From NCBI GenBank assembly GCA_011620465.1, contig WOZC01000050.1:2587-16857 (forward strand): DNA of 14,271 nt. The letters run 5' to 3'. This DNA comes from Anaerolineaceae bacterium (GTDB taxonomy: Bacteria > Chloroflexota > Anaerolineae > Anaerolineales > Anaerolineaceae). Position numbers and translations under genes: made by a program. Positions 7,162 to 14,271 of this stretch are shown piece by piece. The notes below the pieces were generated by a model. The model was not told where the DNA came from, searched no databases, and saw only the letters and a program-made list of their open reading frames with translations. Position 1 is the stretch's first letter. Every line of letters begins with the position of its first letter.

Positions 7162-7416
7162 AAAGTCCTTGCTTGAAAAGAATAGATGCGTTTTTTTGGA
7201 ATCGGTTCAGGTTCCGACCACAATTAAGAGTACAGTACTAACTAAATAATGTTAACAATCAACTGCCGTCTCGCCTTTGTTTCATAGCCCTTATGCGATA
7301 AGGGCGCAAAATTCCAAAAGTCGGCGGGAGCTACCCACCGATCCACAATCTAATCAATTGTCAAGTGTTTCAAAGTCCACGGTCCACTAAAGAACCATGT
7401 ACAGGTGTTTTATTCT
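7162..7416 (-). ncRNA. Candidate structured small RNA or recX leader, unassigned
   Basis: This gene-free block on the minus strand holds several clean helices: a GC-rich hairpin, CGGTGGG-TAGCT-CCCGCCG (7340-7322); an 8-bp hairpin, GCCCTTAT-CGC-ATAAGGGC (7305-7287); a 5-bp hairpin (7361-7345); an enclosing helix of CCGT/ACGG (7382-7379 with 7269-7266) and CTTTG/CAAAG (7375-7371 with 7279-7275); and a possible outer closing pair GGTTC/GAACC (7396-7392 with 7214-7210). One position in the GC-rich stem is a G-U pair on the minus strand but a C-A mismatch on the plus strand, which favours minus-strand transcription. It is flanked by TATAAT boxes and a terminator. Recalled key sequences of tmRNA, SRP RNA, RNase P RNA and 6S RNA were looked for and not found. 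Could be a trans-acting RNA or a riboregulator of recX. Confidence 0.42.
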
Positions 7417-7423
7417 TAAATAA

Positions 7424-7453
7424 ATTATACAGTAATTATACAAAATTTTGAAA
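7424..7453 (-). promoter_or_regulatory. Candidate promoter for the structured RNA
   Basis: Two TATAAT boxes lie on the minus strand, at 7424-7429 and 7435-7440. The first has a weak -35 candidate, TTTCAA (7448-7453), at 18 nt spacing and would start transcription near 7416-7417. The second lacks a good -35; TTGAGG at 7462-7467 is too far (21 nt). The surroundings are very AT-rich, so chance matches are possible. Confidence 0.4.
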
Positions 7454-7663
7454 CCAATTTTCCTCAAATTTTAACCATTAAAAAGAAAACGCAACACCCT
7501 ATAGTTTGGAACAATGTGGGTTGCTATAAAGTTATATTCACACGATGACGAATTACCTTGATCTTCGATTTGGGAATTCTCCAGGAAGAGGGAGCATGAC
7601 TATATTGTTTCGCAGGGAAAAATTCAAGTTTTTCTCTACATTCATCAATAAACCCTATTCTCA
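7454..7663. other. AT-rich divergent intergenic spacer
   Basis: A stretch between the minus-strand RNA unit and the plus-strand membrane-protein genes, AT-rich in its first half. A plus-strand reading frame (7545-7784) crosses it, but it overlaps the better-supported gene at 7679 in another frame, has no ribosome site and resembles no protein I know. Nothing else could be supported. Confidence 0.5.
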
Positions 7664-7672
7664 TGTTAAAAT
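7664..7672 (+). promoter_or_regulatory. Extended -10 element, probable leaderless start
   Basis: TGTTAAAAT matches the extended -10 pattern TGnTATAAT. Its last T is 7 nt before the A of the ATG at 7679, so transcription should begin at or within a base of the start codon, giving a leaderless mRNA. No ribosome site precedes this ATG, which agrees. Confidence 0.5.
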
Positions 7673-7678
7673 GAAGCT

Positions 7679-8131
7679 ATGCAACAGAAAGAATCCAGCA
7701 GTTATTTTGAAACACCGGCCGCAAAAGCACACAAACAACAACGTTTCTGGCAGATTATCTTCCCGGTTGTTGTTTTCTCCGTAATTATGTTGGCAGGGTT
7801 GGTCTTTTTGATCATCCGAAATGGCCGCTATAGCCCGGGTGTCCCTGAAATAAGCGGCGCCGCGGCTGTTCTGATAATTCTTCCTGTTTTGTTCATCGCC
7901 CTTGTCAATCTGGTTTTGTTAGTTGGTATCATCTATGGTTTGGCCAAATTAAAACCAGTGATTCCACCGAAGGGATTAAAGGTGCTTCAGTTCATGGAAA
8001 ACGCGCGCTGGAACATTCGGAAAGGGGCTGATATCAGCGTTCAACCCATTTTAAGCCTGAGGCAAAATAGTGAAAAGACAAAACAATTCGTACGAAGTTT
8101 AAAAACAAGGCTTTTTGATAAAAGGAAGTAA
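7679..8131 (+). CDS. Hypothetical membrane protein with two transmembrane helices
   Basis: I do not recognise a family. The 150 residues comprise a short polar N-terminus with several Gln and Lys (1-22), a first membrane helix (about 24-46, FPVVVFSVIMLAGLVFLII), a short loop with RNGRYSPGVPE, a second, long hydrophobic stretch (about 58-90), and a positively charged C-terminus (about 105-150) rich in Lys and Arg. The tail is probably cytoplasmic by the positive-inside rule. An extended -10 lies just upstream and no ribosome site is seen. The next small membrane gene starts 3 nt after the stop, so the pair is an operon, probably together with rnz. It could be a membrane anchor or scaffold; no function can be assigned. 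Confidence 0.75.
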   Translation: MQQKESSSYFETPAAKAHKQQRFWQIIFPVVVFSVIMLAGLVFLIIRNGRYSPGVPEISGAAAVLIILPVLFIALVNLVLLVGIIYGLAKLKPVIPPKGLKVLQFMENARWNIRKGADISVQPILSLRQNSEKTKQFVRSLKTRLFDKRK

Positions 8132-8134
8132 CTC

Positions 8135-8341
8135 ATGAACCAAAAAAATAAAACGATTACCCTGATCGTCGGAACGCTCCTGGGAGCTTTTCTTGGGTAT
8201 AGAGCTGCCCTAAACTTCATTGAAACCTCTGAGGAAAACTCTGGCAAGATCCCAATCACGGCTTCGCAAGGGTTACAGGTTGGTCTGACAGCTGTCAACG
8301 CGCTGAAACAAATCGGAAAAATCAGCCGGAATCCAAGATAA
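8135..8341 (+). CDS. Small hypothetical single-pass membrane protein
   Basis: A 68-residue protein of unknown function. A short basic N-terminus (MNQKNK) precedes one membrane helix (about 7-28) with Gly/Ala spacing (TLLGAFLGYRAAL) that could favour helix packing. A polar segment, ETSEENSGK, and a weakly amphipathic C-terminal part follow. AAGGAAG lies 6 nt before the ATG, the clearest ribosome site in this cluster, which supports real translation despite the small size. It sits between the two-helix membrane protein and rnz. The general build resembles small YtxH-like membrane proteins, but no specific homology is claimed. Confidence 0.75.
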   Translation: MNQKNKTITLIVGTLLGAFLGYRAALNFIETSEENSGKIPITASQGLQVGLTAVNALKQIGKISRNPR

Positions 8342-8359
8342 GCGAAGGCACTTAATACA

Positions 8360-9280
8360 TTGTTCGAATTAACCTTTTTAGGCACAAGCGCTTCTGCCCC
8401 TTCTATTAAACGTGGTCTTTCCTCGCTCATCGTGCAGCACGATGAGTACCGCTTCATGGTCGATTGCGGCGAGGGCACCCAACGCCAGATCCTCAAGAGT
8501 GGGATCGGGTTTAAACGTCTCAATCACATTTTGCTTACCCACGGTCATCTTGACCACATTTTAGGGCTGGCTGGATTGCTTTCAACTTTTTTACGTTGGG
8601 AAGCAATTGAAGAAGTCAATCTTTATGGCAGCCGGCATACCATGGAGAGGGTGGATGACCTGGTCAATGGCGTGGTGCTGCGTCGTCAACCGGCACCGAT
8701 CCCTGTTAATCTTTTTGACATCAAACCTGGTCTGATCTTTTCTGCAGAGAAGTTCCAGATCACTGCTTTTGCTGTAGATCACCGCGGCTCCGGCTCTTTA
8801 GGCTTTCGGTTCGATGAGTTTGTCAGACGCCCCTTTATTCCAGAAGCAGCCGAGGCACTGGGGATCCCACCGGGACCATGGCGAAAAGACCTGGTTGCGG
8901 GAAAGGCGATCACGCTGGCAGATGGCAGAGTGATCCAACCTGATGAGGTGCTGGGACCGGAAGTTCCAGGGACGAGCCTGGCAGTGGTCGGCGATGTGGG
9001 AAGACCGGAGAAGCTGGTTGAACATGTGCGCGGGGTTGATGGGTTGGTGATGGAAGCAACCTACTTGAATGAGGAACTGGATATGGCGGAAGCTTTTGGT
9101 CATACGACAGCCGAAAAAGCCGCTAACCTGGCAAAAGAAGCTGAAGTTGGTCAGCTGATTCTGACGCACATTTCGCGCCGCTATCGCGATGAGGACATCC
9201 TGGAGGAAGCCAGGTTGGTTTTCCCTCAAACCTTGTTGGCAAGGGATTTCGACAGTTACCAAATTAAGCGAACCGAGTAA
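8360..9280 (+). CDS. rnz: Ribonuclease Z
   Basis: A metallo-beta-lactamase-fold endonuclease that trims the 3' end of tRNA precursors. Its 306 residues match the usual bacterial short form. Motifs: N-terminal LTFLGTSASAPS, DCGEGTQRQ (35-43), the zinc motif LTHGHLDH (His61, His63, Asp65, His66), His141, Asp212 in VGDVGRP, His248 in FGHTTAEKA and His270 in LTHISRRY. The flexible exosite arm that grips the tRNA elbow is recognisable as GIPPGPWRKDLVAG (168-181). The start is a TTG with a distant AAGG; no nearby ATG gives the conserved N-terminus, so the TTG is preferred. It lies 18 nt after a small membrane protein gene and is probably co-transcribed with it. Confidence 0.95.
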   Translation: MFELTFLGTSASAPSIKRGLSSLIVQHDEYRFMVDCGEGTQRQILKSGIGFKRLNHILLTHGHLDHILGLAGLLSTFLRWEAIEEVNLYGSRHTMERVDDLVNGVVLRRQPAPIPVNLFDIKPGLIFSAEKFQITAFAVDHRGSGSLGFRFDEFVRRPFIPEAAEALGIPPGPWRKDLVAGKAITLADGRVIQPDEVLGPEVPGTSLAVVGDVGRPEKLVEHVRGVDGLVMEATYLNEELDMAEAFGHTTAEKAANLAKEAEVGQLILTHISRRYRDEDILEEARLVFPQTLLARDFDSYQIKRTE

Positions 9281-9352
9281 TCGCGCTGCAACAAACCCTG
9301 GACACCGCGGGTGAATTGAACCTGGAGATGCTCATTAGGGTAATGCTCCCCA

Positions 9353-9361
9353 TGATAAAAT
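9353..9361 (+). promoter_or_regulatory. Extended -10 element before maf
   Basis: TGATAAAAT matches TGnTATAAT. Transcription would begin around 9368, only about 4 nt before the maf ATG at 9372, so the message would be nearly leaderless. No ribosome site precedes this ATG. It is the same arrangement as before 7679. Confidence 0.45.
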
Positions 9362-9371
9362 CTGCTCTACT

Positions 9372-10043
9372 ATGAATGAAAATAAGATAATTCTCGCTTC
9401 CGGTTCACCGCGTAGAAATGAATTATTGCGCTTGTTAGGTATACCTTTTATCAAACGACCTGCCGACATTGATGAAAGTAAACAGGAATCGGAAAGCCCC
9501 ATGCAATACGTGGAACGAATGGCTCGCGAAAAAGGGGAATCCTTTGAAACGCTGACCGACGAGTTAGTGCTCTCCGCTGACACGATCGTTGACCTGGATG
9601 GTATGGTTTTAGGCAAACCGGTTGACCAGGAGGATGCAAGACGGATCCTGAAACTGATGCGCGGGAAAACCCACCGTGTGCACACAGCCTTGTCGCTGAA
9701 TAACGGCAATGAGAATACAGTTATCAGCGACATTTGCCTGACAAATGTGTTGATGCGGGATTATTCTGATGAAGAAATTGATGCCTACCTTGCGCGAGAC
9801 GATTTTTTGGATAAGGCTGGCGGCTATGCCATCCAGGATAGCCAATTTCACCCGGTGGAAGAGATTGAGGGTTGTTATGCCAACGTGATGGGCTTACCGC
9901 TTTGTCACGTCTACCGCCTGTTGAGCCAGGCTGGGCTTAGCTTGGACCCTGGAATTGCAGATATGTGTCAGCGGTATAATGACATCAATTGCGAAGTCTA
10001 TCCTTCCATATTAAATGAGCAGAAAAATGAAATCGATGTCTAA
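9372..10043 (+). CDS. maf: Maf family nucleotide pyrophosphatase (dTTP/UTP type)
   Basis: Hydrolyses non-canonical or excess nucleoside triphosphates to monophosphates; Maf proteins are linked to division arrest. Key residues: the N-terminal loop ASGSPRRNELL (9-19, Arg14 and Arg15), catalytic Asp70 in LSADTIV, Lys82 in VLGKPVD, and DKAGGYAIQD (147-156) with Lys148 and Gln155. The Arg/Lys/Gln combination is that of the YhdE-like dTTP/UTP subgroup. Compared with the typical 190-200 residues, a tail of about 30 residues (192-223) is added, containing two cysteines in DMCQRYNDINCEVYP. The 3' end overlaps the start of the PBP gene by 8-29 nt depending on the start used there, implying coupled translation. 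Confidence 0.92.
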   Translation: MNENKIILASGSPRRNELLRLLGIPFIKRPADIDESKQESESPMQYVERMAREKGESFETLTDELVLSADTIVDLDGMVLGKPVDQEDARRILKLMRGKTHRVHTALSLNNGNENTVISDICLTNVLMRDYSDEEIDAYLARDDFLDKAGGYAIQDSQFHPVEEIEGCYANVMGLPLCHVYRLLSQAGLSLDPGIADMCQRYNDINCEVYPSILNEQKNEIDV

Positions 10044-12222
10044 ATATCTGACGATTCTGATCATACTGGTTACTCTGTTGAGTGCCTGCAGCCAGAATGC
10101 TGCTGTCACGCTGACTACAGAGCCGACAGTGACAGCGCCTTTGCCTACCCCAAACGTGAGTATCGATACAGGTCCGGATGTTGAAGAGGCTGCCAGGCAA
10201 TACCTGGAACTCTGGAAGTCCGAAGACTACCAGGCAATGTACGCCCTTTTGAGCCGACTGACCAAGGACGCCATTACTCCGGAAGATTTTGAAGAAAGCC
10301 ATCGGGATACCGCTAAAAACCTTACAATGCAGGGAATGGATTTTCAAATCTTATCCAGCATGCTGAATATAACAACTGCCCAGGTGAATTACCAAATCGA
10401 TTACGAAACTGCTTTACTGGACACTGTAAGTCGCCAGACGATCATGAATATGATCCTTGAAGAAGGTGCCTGGCATATCCAGTGGGATACTGGAATGATG
10501 CTGCCCGAACTTGCCGGCGGAAATTATCTGGAATTGGTGATTGAAGTACCAGCAAGAGGGAACATTTACGCCTCTGATTCTTCTGATAACTACCCCATGG
10601 TATCTTATGAAGATGTTGTGACGGTTACGGTGACACCCGGGAACATTGAAGAAGGCACCGAAGATGACATGGTGGTGCTTTTGGCAGATATCTTTATGCG
10701 CACAGAAGACAGTATCCGGGCGGAATATGCCGATGTGGCTGGATATCAATATGCCATCATTGGCGACATCACGGCTGAAGTGGCAGAACAAAATTATGAT
10801 CAGCTCACTTCTTTTGCGGCTATAGGTCTGGAAAGTTACAAAGCCCGCTTTTACCATGACAGTGGTATTGCCCCTCATGTGACCGGCTATGTCTTGAATG
10901 TACCAGTAGAAGAATTGGAATACTACCAACGATTAGGCTATACCGGCGATGAAAAAATTGGTTATTCGGGTTTGGAAGCATGGGGTGAGCAATACCTTGC
11001 TGGCACACACGGTGCTGATCTGTATGTTAAAGATCCGCAAGGGCAGGTTCTGACGAAAATCGCTGAATCGGATGCCAAGCCAGCACAATCGATCTACACA
11101 ACCATCGAGAGCCAACTGCAATATTGGCTACAACAAAGCATGGGTGATAATGTCGGCGCAATCGTCGTGTTGGAAAGAGACACAAGCAAAGTCCTTGCGA
11201 TGGTATCCAATCCTGGGTTTGACCCCAACGTATTCGTTGGTCCTTCTTACACGTCCTATTCCATCGCAGAAGTGACACAGAATCCCTACAACCCGATGTA
11301 CAACCGGGCTGCTCAAGGCGTTTACCCGCCAGGGTCCGTTTTCAAAATTGTGACCATGGCTGCCGCCCTTGAAACAGGCGTGTTTACCAAAGATTATCCT
11401 TATTTCTGCGACAGTCTCTGGTACGAGTTGGACGGCTGGGTTGGGAAGGATTGGACCTACGATAAAGGATATGGTGCTTCAGGTTTGCTGACGCTCCAAC
11501 AGGGTCTTATGCGTTCCTGTAACCCCTGGTTCTGGCATATCGCTTATACGCTCTGGAACGATGGATATCATACTGCCATCCCGGATGTAGCGGCTGGATT
11601 TGGGCTCGGAAAGCCAACTGGAATTGAGATCCCTGAATTTGAGGGCAACATTAACATGACGCCAGCCGATATTAATGAATATGTTCAAATGGCAATCGGT
11701 CAGAGCACGCTGCAGAACAGTCCCCTGCAAATTGCGAATTTTGTAGCCGCGGTCGGCAATGGCGGCACGCTCCATCAACCTACGGTGGTTGAGCGGATTG
11801 GATTGACCGGGCAGGAACCTGTTTACCTGTTTGCGCCAAAAGAAATTGGAAAGTTACCAGTCACTCAAGAAAATCTTGAAGCCATCCAACAAGCGATGAC
11901 CATGGTGATTCGCAATCCAAGTGGTACAGCTAACTTCCAATTTGAAAATTATCCATACAATATCGCTGCTAAAACCGGAACGGCTGAAAATTCAACCGGT
12001 ACACCCCATGCCTGGTTTGCTGGCTATACTTTTGAGGAAAACCCGGATCGCCCGGATATCGCTGTCGCAATCATTCTTGAAAACGCGGGAGAAGGTTCCG
12101 AAATGGCGGCACCACTTTTCAGACGGGTCGTCTCGCTTTACTTTTCTAATATGGAGAACGCCGGAGGTCTGATGCCCTGGGAATCTGCTCCGTATATCCC
12201 AGCCCAACCCGATGAGGAATAG
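10015..12222 (+). CDS. Class B penicillin-binding protein, lipoprotein, MecA/PbpC-like
   Basis: A peptidoglycan DD-transpeptidase outside the membrane. The N-terminus is a lipoprotein signal with lipobox LSAC (Cys25) followed by a Thr/Pro-rich linker (about 31-52). Then come an NTF2-like MecA-type N-domain (about 55-165), a PBP dimerisation domain starting at VPARGNIYASD (about 178-350), and the transpeptidase domain with SVFK (Ser441-Lys444), SCN (501-503) and KTG (653-655). All three active-site motifs are intact. The domain order matches Gram-positive low-affinity PBPs and lipoprotein PBP3 (PbpC) of Bacillus. The start could be 10015, 10027 or 10036; all leave a usable signal peptide, none has a clear ribosome site, and all overlap maf. 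rsgA follows 13 nt after the stop. Possible beta-lactam tolerance is an inference only. Confidence 0.92.
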   Translation: MSRKMKSMSKYLTILIILVTLLSACSQNAAVTLTTEPTVTAPLPTPNVSIDTGPDVEEAARQYLELWKSEDYQAMYALLSRLTKDAITPEDFEESHRDTAKNLTMQGMDFQILSSMLNITTAQVNYQIDYETALLDTVSRQTIMNMILEEGAWHIQWDTGMMLPELAGGNYLELVIEVPARGNIYASDSSDNYPMVSYEDVVTVTVTPGNIEEGTEDDMVVLLADIFMRTEDSIRAEYADVAGYQYAIIGDITAEVAEQNYDQLTSFAAIGLESYKARFYHDSGIAPHVTGYVLNVPVEELEYYQRLGYTGDEKIGYSGLEAWGEQYLAGTHGADLYVKDPQGQVLTKIAESDAKPAQSIYTTIESQLQYWLQQSMGDNVGAIVVLERDTSKVLAMVSNPGFDPNVFVGPSYTSYSIAEVTQNPYNPMYNRAAQGVYPPGSVFKIVTMAAALETGVFTKDYPYFCDSLWYELDGWVGKDWTYDKGYGASGLLTLQQGLMRSCNPWFWHIAYTLWNDGYHTAIPDVAAGFGLGKPTGIEIPEFEGNINMTPADINEYVQMAIGQSTLQNSPLQIANFVAAVGNGGTLHQPTVVERIGLTGQEPVYLFAPKEIGKLPVTQENLEAIQQAMTMVIRNPSGTANFQFENYPYNIAAKTGTAENSTGTPHAWFAGYTFEENPDRPDIAVAIILENAGEGSEMAAPLFRRVVSLYFSNMENAGGLMPWESAPYIPAQPDEE

Positions 12223-12235
12223 ATGCGCATAGATC

Positions 12236-13174
12236 GTGAGGCGCATGCCTGAGCTGATCCAGGGATTGGTGATCCGCACTCAGGCGGGATACCAGGATGT
12301 ACACACTGACGCCGGCGATTATCGTTGCCGGTTGAGAGGTCGCTTACGCAAGGGTCGGGCGGAAGGTGACCTGGTGGCGGTTGGCGACCAGGTGATGATT
12401 GACCCGCAATCTGATATGACTGGCAGTATCGAAAAGGTTCTGCCTCGTAAGAGCGTCTTCTCGCGTCAACTTTCCGGAGTCAATTATGACTACCAACAAA
12501 TAATCCTGGCAAATGCCGACCTGGCAATGCTGGTTTTTGCTTGTGCCAACCCGGAACCCAGGCGGAGGATGCTTGACCGTTTCCTGGTGGTAACGGAGAG
12601 AGCGCATATCCCGGCAGTCATTGTTGCTAATAAGGTAGATTTGTGCGGTTACGAAAAAGCTCGTGAGATCTTCTCTCTATATGAAGATATTGGTTATGAT
12701 GTAGTGTATGTTTCTGCAAAGACTGGCGAAGGCGTGGAAGAATTACGGCGATATCTGGCTGGTAAACTGACTACCCTGGCAGGACCGTCCGGCGCGGGAA
12801 AGTCGAGCCTGATCAACCGCATTTTACCCGGTGTTAAGCTTGGAACCGGCATAGTTGGGCAGGAATCGGGAAGAGGACGCCATACTACCCAGGTTCGGCA
12901 ATTGTTTGCCCTGCCTGGTGGCGGCTATATTGCTGATGTACCCGGCTTGCGAACACTGGCTTTATGGGATATCGAAGGCGAGGAATTGGATGCCTATTTC
13001 AAGGAAATTGCTCCCCTTGTTCCAGACTGCCAGTTTAACGACTGCAGTCATTCGCACGAACCCGGATGCGCCGTCCGGCAAGCAGTTGCCAGTGGAAAAA
13101 TACACCCTGCCAGGTACGACTCGTACCTGAGGCTGCGATTTGGCGGCAACGCGATAGAGGATGAAGAAGAATGA
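12236..13174 (+). CDS. rsgA: Ribosome small subunit-dependent GTPase RsgA
   Basis: A late-stage 30S assembly GTPase. It shows the circularly permuted G-motif order typical of the family. After an OB-fold N-domain (about 5-75), the G4 motif ANKVD (131-135) and G5-like VSAKTGEG (159-166) come before G1 GPSGAGKSS (183-191), the GRGRHTTQ switch region (213-220) and G3 DVPG (234-237). The zinc finger C-x4-C-x-H-x5-C (Cys265, Cys270, His272, Cys278) and the helical C-terminus are complete. The start is uncertain: GTG at 12236, or ATG at 12245 (GAGG only 3 nt away). It lies 13 nt after the PBP gene, and its stop overlaps the next ATG (ATGA), so all are probably on one transcript. Confidence 0.95.
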   Translation: MRRMPELIQGLVIRTQAGYQDVHTDAGDYRCRLRGRLRKGRAEGDLVAVGDQVMIDPQSDMTGSIEKVLPRKSVFSRQLSGVNYDYQQIILANADLAMLVFACANPEPRRRMLDRFLVVTERAHIPAVIVANKVDLCGYEKAREIFSLYEDIGYDVVYVSAKTGEGVEELRRYLAGKLTTLAGPSGAGKSSLINRILPGVKLGTGIVGQESGRGRHTTQVRQLFALPGGGYIADVPGLRTLALWDIEGEELDAYFKEIAPLVPDCQFNDCSHSHEPGCAVRQAVASGKIHPARYDSYLRLRFGGNAIEDEEE

Positions 13175-14271
13175 AAAGATCACAAACGATACTGGTAATG
13201 TTGATTCTGTGCCTGCTTTTAGCTGCTTGCGGCGACAATCAACCTGAAATCAATGCTTTGCCTACCCAAATCACCGCTGCTCAGACAGCGACCCTGGCTG
13301 CCACCCCAACTGCGACTGAAGTCCCACCACAAGTATTGAATGTATGCATGGCTGAAGAGCCTGCGGGACTGTATCGCTATGATGGCAATGAGAATCTGGC
13401 GAAGAAAAGCGTGTTTGCAGCCATCTATGTTGACTTGCTTGAGACAAACCCGGAGACAAACCAGAGCCTGTTCTTTGAAAGCATTCCCACAGAAGAGAAT
13501 GGCGGCATCGTCATTCAGGCGGTGCCGATCAAGGTCGGTCAACCAGTCTTGGATGCCACCGGAAATGTGGTTTACCTGGCTGAGGGCACCAAAATCGAAC
13601 ACGCACTTGATTACTCGATCGAAAATCCAGTAGAGTGGAACTTTGAGCAGGAATACCAGATGAACCAGTTTACAGTCACCTTCAAATTGCTCGCGGATCT
13701 AAAGTGGTCTGATGGCGAGCCCTTGCTGGCGGAGGATTTTGTTTTTTCCTATCACTTGTCAGAACAAAGCAGGCTGGGACACTTTCAATGGGCGCTTGAA
13801 CGAACCGACAGTTTTATCGCTCTTGATGAGCATACCCTGGTTTGGACAGGTATCCCGGGCTTTGTTCCGCGCGACCTTGAAGATATCCTATGGGAGCCAA
13901 TGCCTGCCCATCAAATAGGTGAATTATCTGATTTCGAACTTCTCAGCGCTAATGTCACGACCCGTATGCCAGCAGGTTGGGGGGCTTACCGGCTCGTCAG
14001 TTGGGAAACGGGCAGCCAGATCGCCCTTGAGAAAAACCCGAATTTTGTGCTGAACGAGCAAGGCGTTCCGGCTTATGATCAGTTGATTTTCCAGGTCGAG
14101 CCAAGTTTGGACGCGGCATTCCAAAGACTGGAGACAGGGCAGTGTGATGTCCTTGACATGACCTATCATCTTGAAGCTCTGGATAAGAGCCAGTTGGAAG
14201 ACTTGGCGGTTCAAAACACGCTGATCGCAGAAAATTGGGAACCTGTACAGCAGCTGGTGTTCGGGATCCAG
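13171..14271 (+). CDS. ABC transporter substrate-binding lipoprotein, family 5 (oligopeptide/nickel type), 3' partial
   Basis: The extracytoplasmic solute receptor of a peptide- or nickel-type ABC importer. The frame is open for 367 codons to the window edge. A lipoprotein signal ends in LLAAC (Cys20), followed by a Thr/Ala/Pro-rich linker (about 28-52). The SBP_bac_5 core is recognised from VLNVCMAEEPAGLYRYD, the family signature LKWSDGEPLLAEDFVFSYHL (around 178-197), and a later section (from about 270) with MPAGWGAYRLVSWETGSQIALEKNPNF. The stretch at about 110-165 between the first lobe's start and that signature looks longer than usual. The start overlaps the rsgA stop as ATGA. The permease and ATPase genes would be expected beyond the right edge but are not seen. 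The ligand is not predictable. Confidence 0.88.
   Translation, partial: MKRSQTILVMLILCLLLAACGDNQPEINALPTQITAAQTATLAATPTATEVPPQVLNVCMAEEPAGLYRYDGNENLAKKSVFAAIYVDLLETNPETNQSLFFESIPTEENGGIVIQAVPIKVGQPVLDATGNVVYLAEGTKIEHALDYSIENPVEWNFEQEYQMNQFTVTFKLLADLKWSDGEPLLAEDFVFSYHLSEQSRLGHFQWALERTDSFIALDEHTLVWTGIPGFVPRDLEDILWEPMPAHQIGELSDFELLSANVTTRMPAGWGAYRLVSWETGSQIALEKNPNFVLNEQGVPAYDQLIFQVEPSLDAAFQRLETGQCDVLDMTYHLEALDKSQLEDLAVQNTLIAENWEPVQQLVFGIQ

Noticed and set aside
7162..7416. Possible tmRNA, SRP RNA, RNase P RNA, 6S RNA or c-di-GMP riboswitch
   Set aside because: The block was compared with remembered signature sequences (tmRNA ends, the SRP GGAAG loop region, the RNase P GAGGAAAGTC box, the GEMM core). 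Only loose resemblance was seen, so no class name is given.
7545..7784. A 79-codon plus-strand frame in the recX-side gap
   Set aside because: It overlaps the well-supported gene at 7679 in another frame, has no ribosome site, and its translation has no coherent protein features.
9281..9371. Terminator between rnz and maf
   Set aside because: Only a 5-bp CATTA/TAATG hairpin was found and no T-run follows it. The extended -10 element for maf explains the region better.
1..14271. CRISPR array, tRNA genes, insertion sequence or phage genes
   Set aside because: No regularly spaced repeats, no tRNA cloverleaf with a GTTCRAN loop, and no transposase or integrase motif were found on either strand.

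Overview
The window looks like a chromosomal stretch of a Chloroflexota bacterium, most likely class Anaerolineae. This is an inference from three things: base composition near 50% GC, lipoproteins with Thr/Pro-rich linkers after the lipobox (a penicillin-binding protein and a family-5 solute-binding protein), and housekeeping genes of a generally Gram-positive-like, monoderm type (RNase Y, RecX, RNase Z, Maf, RsgA). No phage, transposon, CRISPR or toxin-antitoxin module is visible. The window is mostly ordinary core genome. Its less ordinary parts are two gene-poor gaps and one decayed gene.

Layout: (1) 3-1441, plus strand: the C-terminal part of an M24 aminopeptidase, translationally coupled (ATGA) to a glyoxalase-II-like metallo-beta-lactamase hydrolase. 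(2) 1448-3817, minus strand: a cysteine-biosynthesis operon cysK-cysE, followed by a P-loop-kinase-like protein with a damaged Walker A motif. It is preceded by a good promoter and a long structured leader (about 3995-3818). (3) 4218-4787, plus strand: remains of an ABC-2 permease gene with a frameshift and an internal deletion. (4) 4851-7124, minus strand: recX-rny with a strong terminator after rny. (5) 7132-7453, minus strand: a promoter-like site, a run of clean hairpins and an intrinsic terminator that ends just before recX. This is either a stand-alone small RNA or a regulatory leader, and it is the main unexplained structure. (6) 7664-14271, plus strand: two small membrane proteins, RNase Z, Maf, a lipoprotein class B penicillin-binding protein, RsgA and the start of an oligopeptide/nickel-type solute-binding lipoprotein that runs off the window.

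How the genes work together: CysE makes O-acetylserine and CysK turns it into cysteine. The CysE C-terminus ends in isoleucine, as needed for docking into the CysK active site. RNase Y (mRNA decay), RNase Z (tRNA 3' processing) and RsgA (30S maturation) are RNA and ribosome functions. Maf and the PBP belong to the division and cell-wall side. Several plus-strand genes are tightly packed or overlap, and two follow TGnTAAAAT sites so closely that their mRNAs are probably leaderless or nearly so.

No clearly new multi-gene system is visible. The best candidates for something undescribed are the RNA unit upstream of recX and the cysK leader. Family assignments were made by eye from motifs. No database search or folding program was run.
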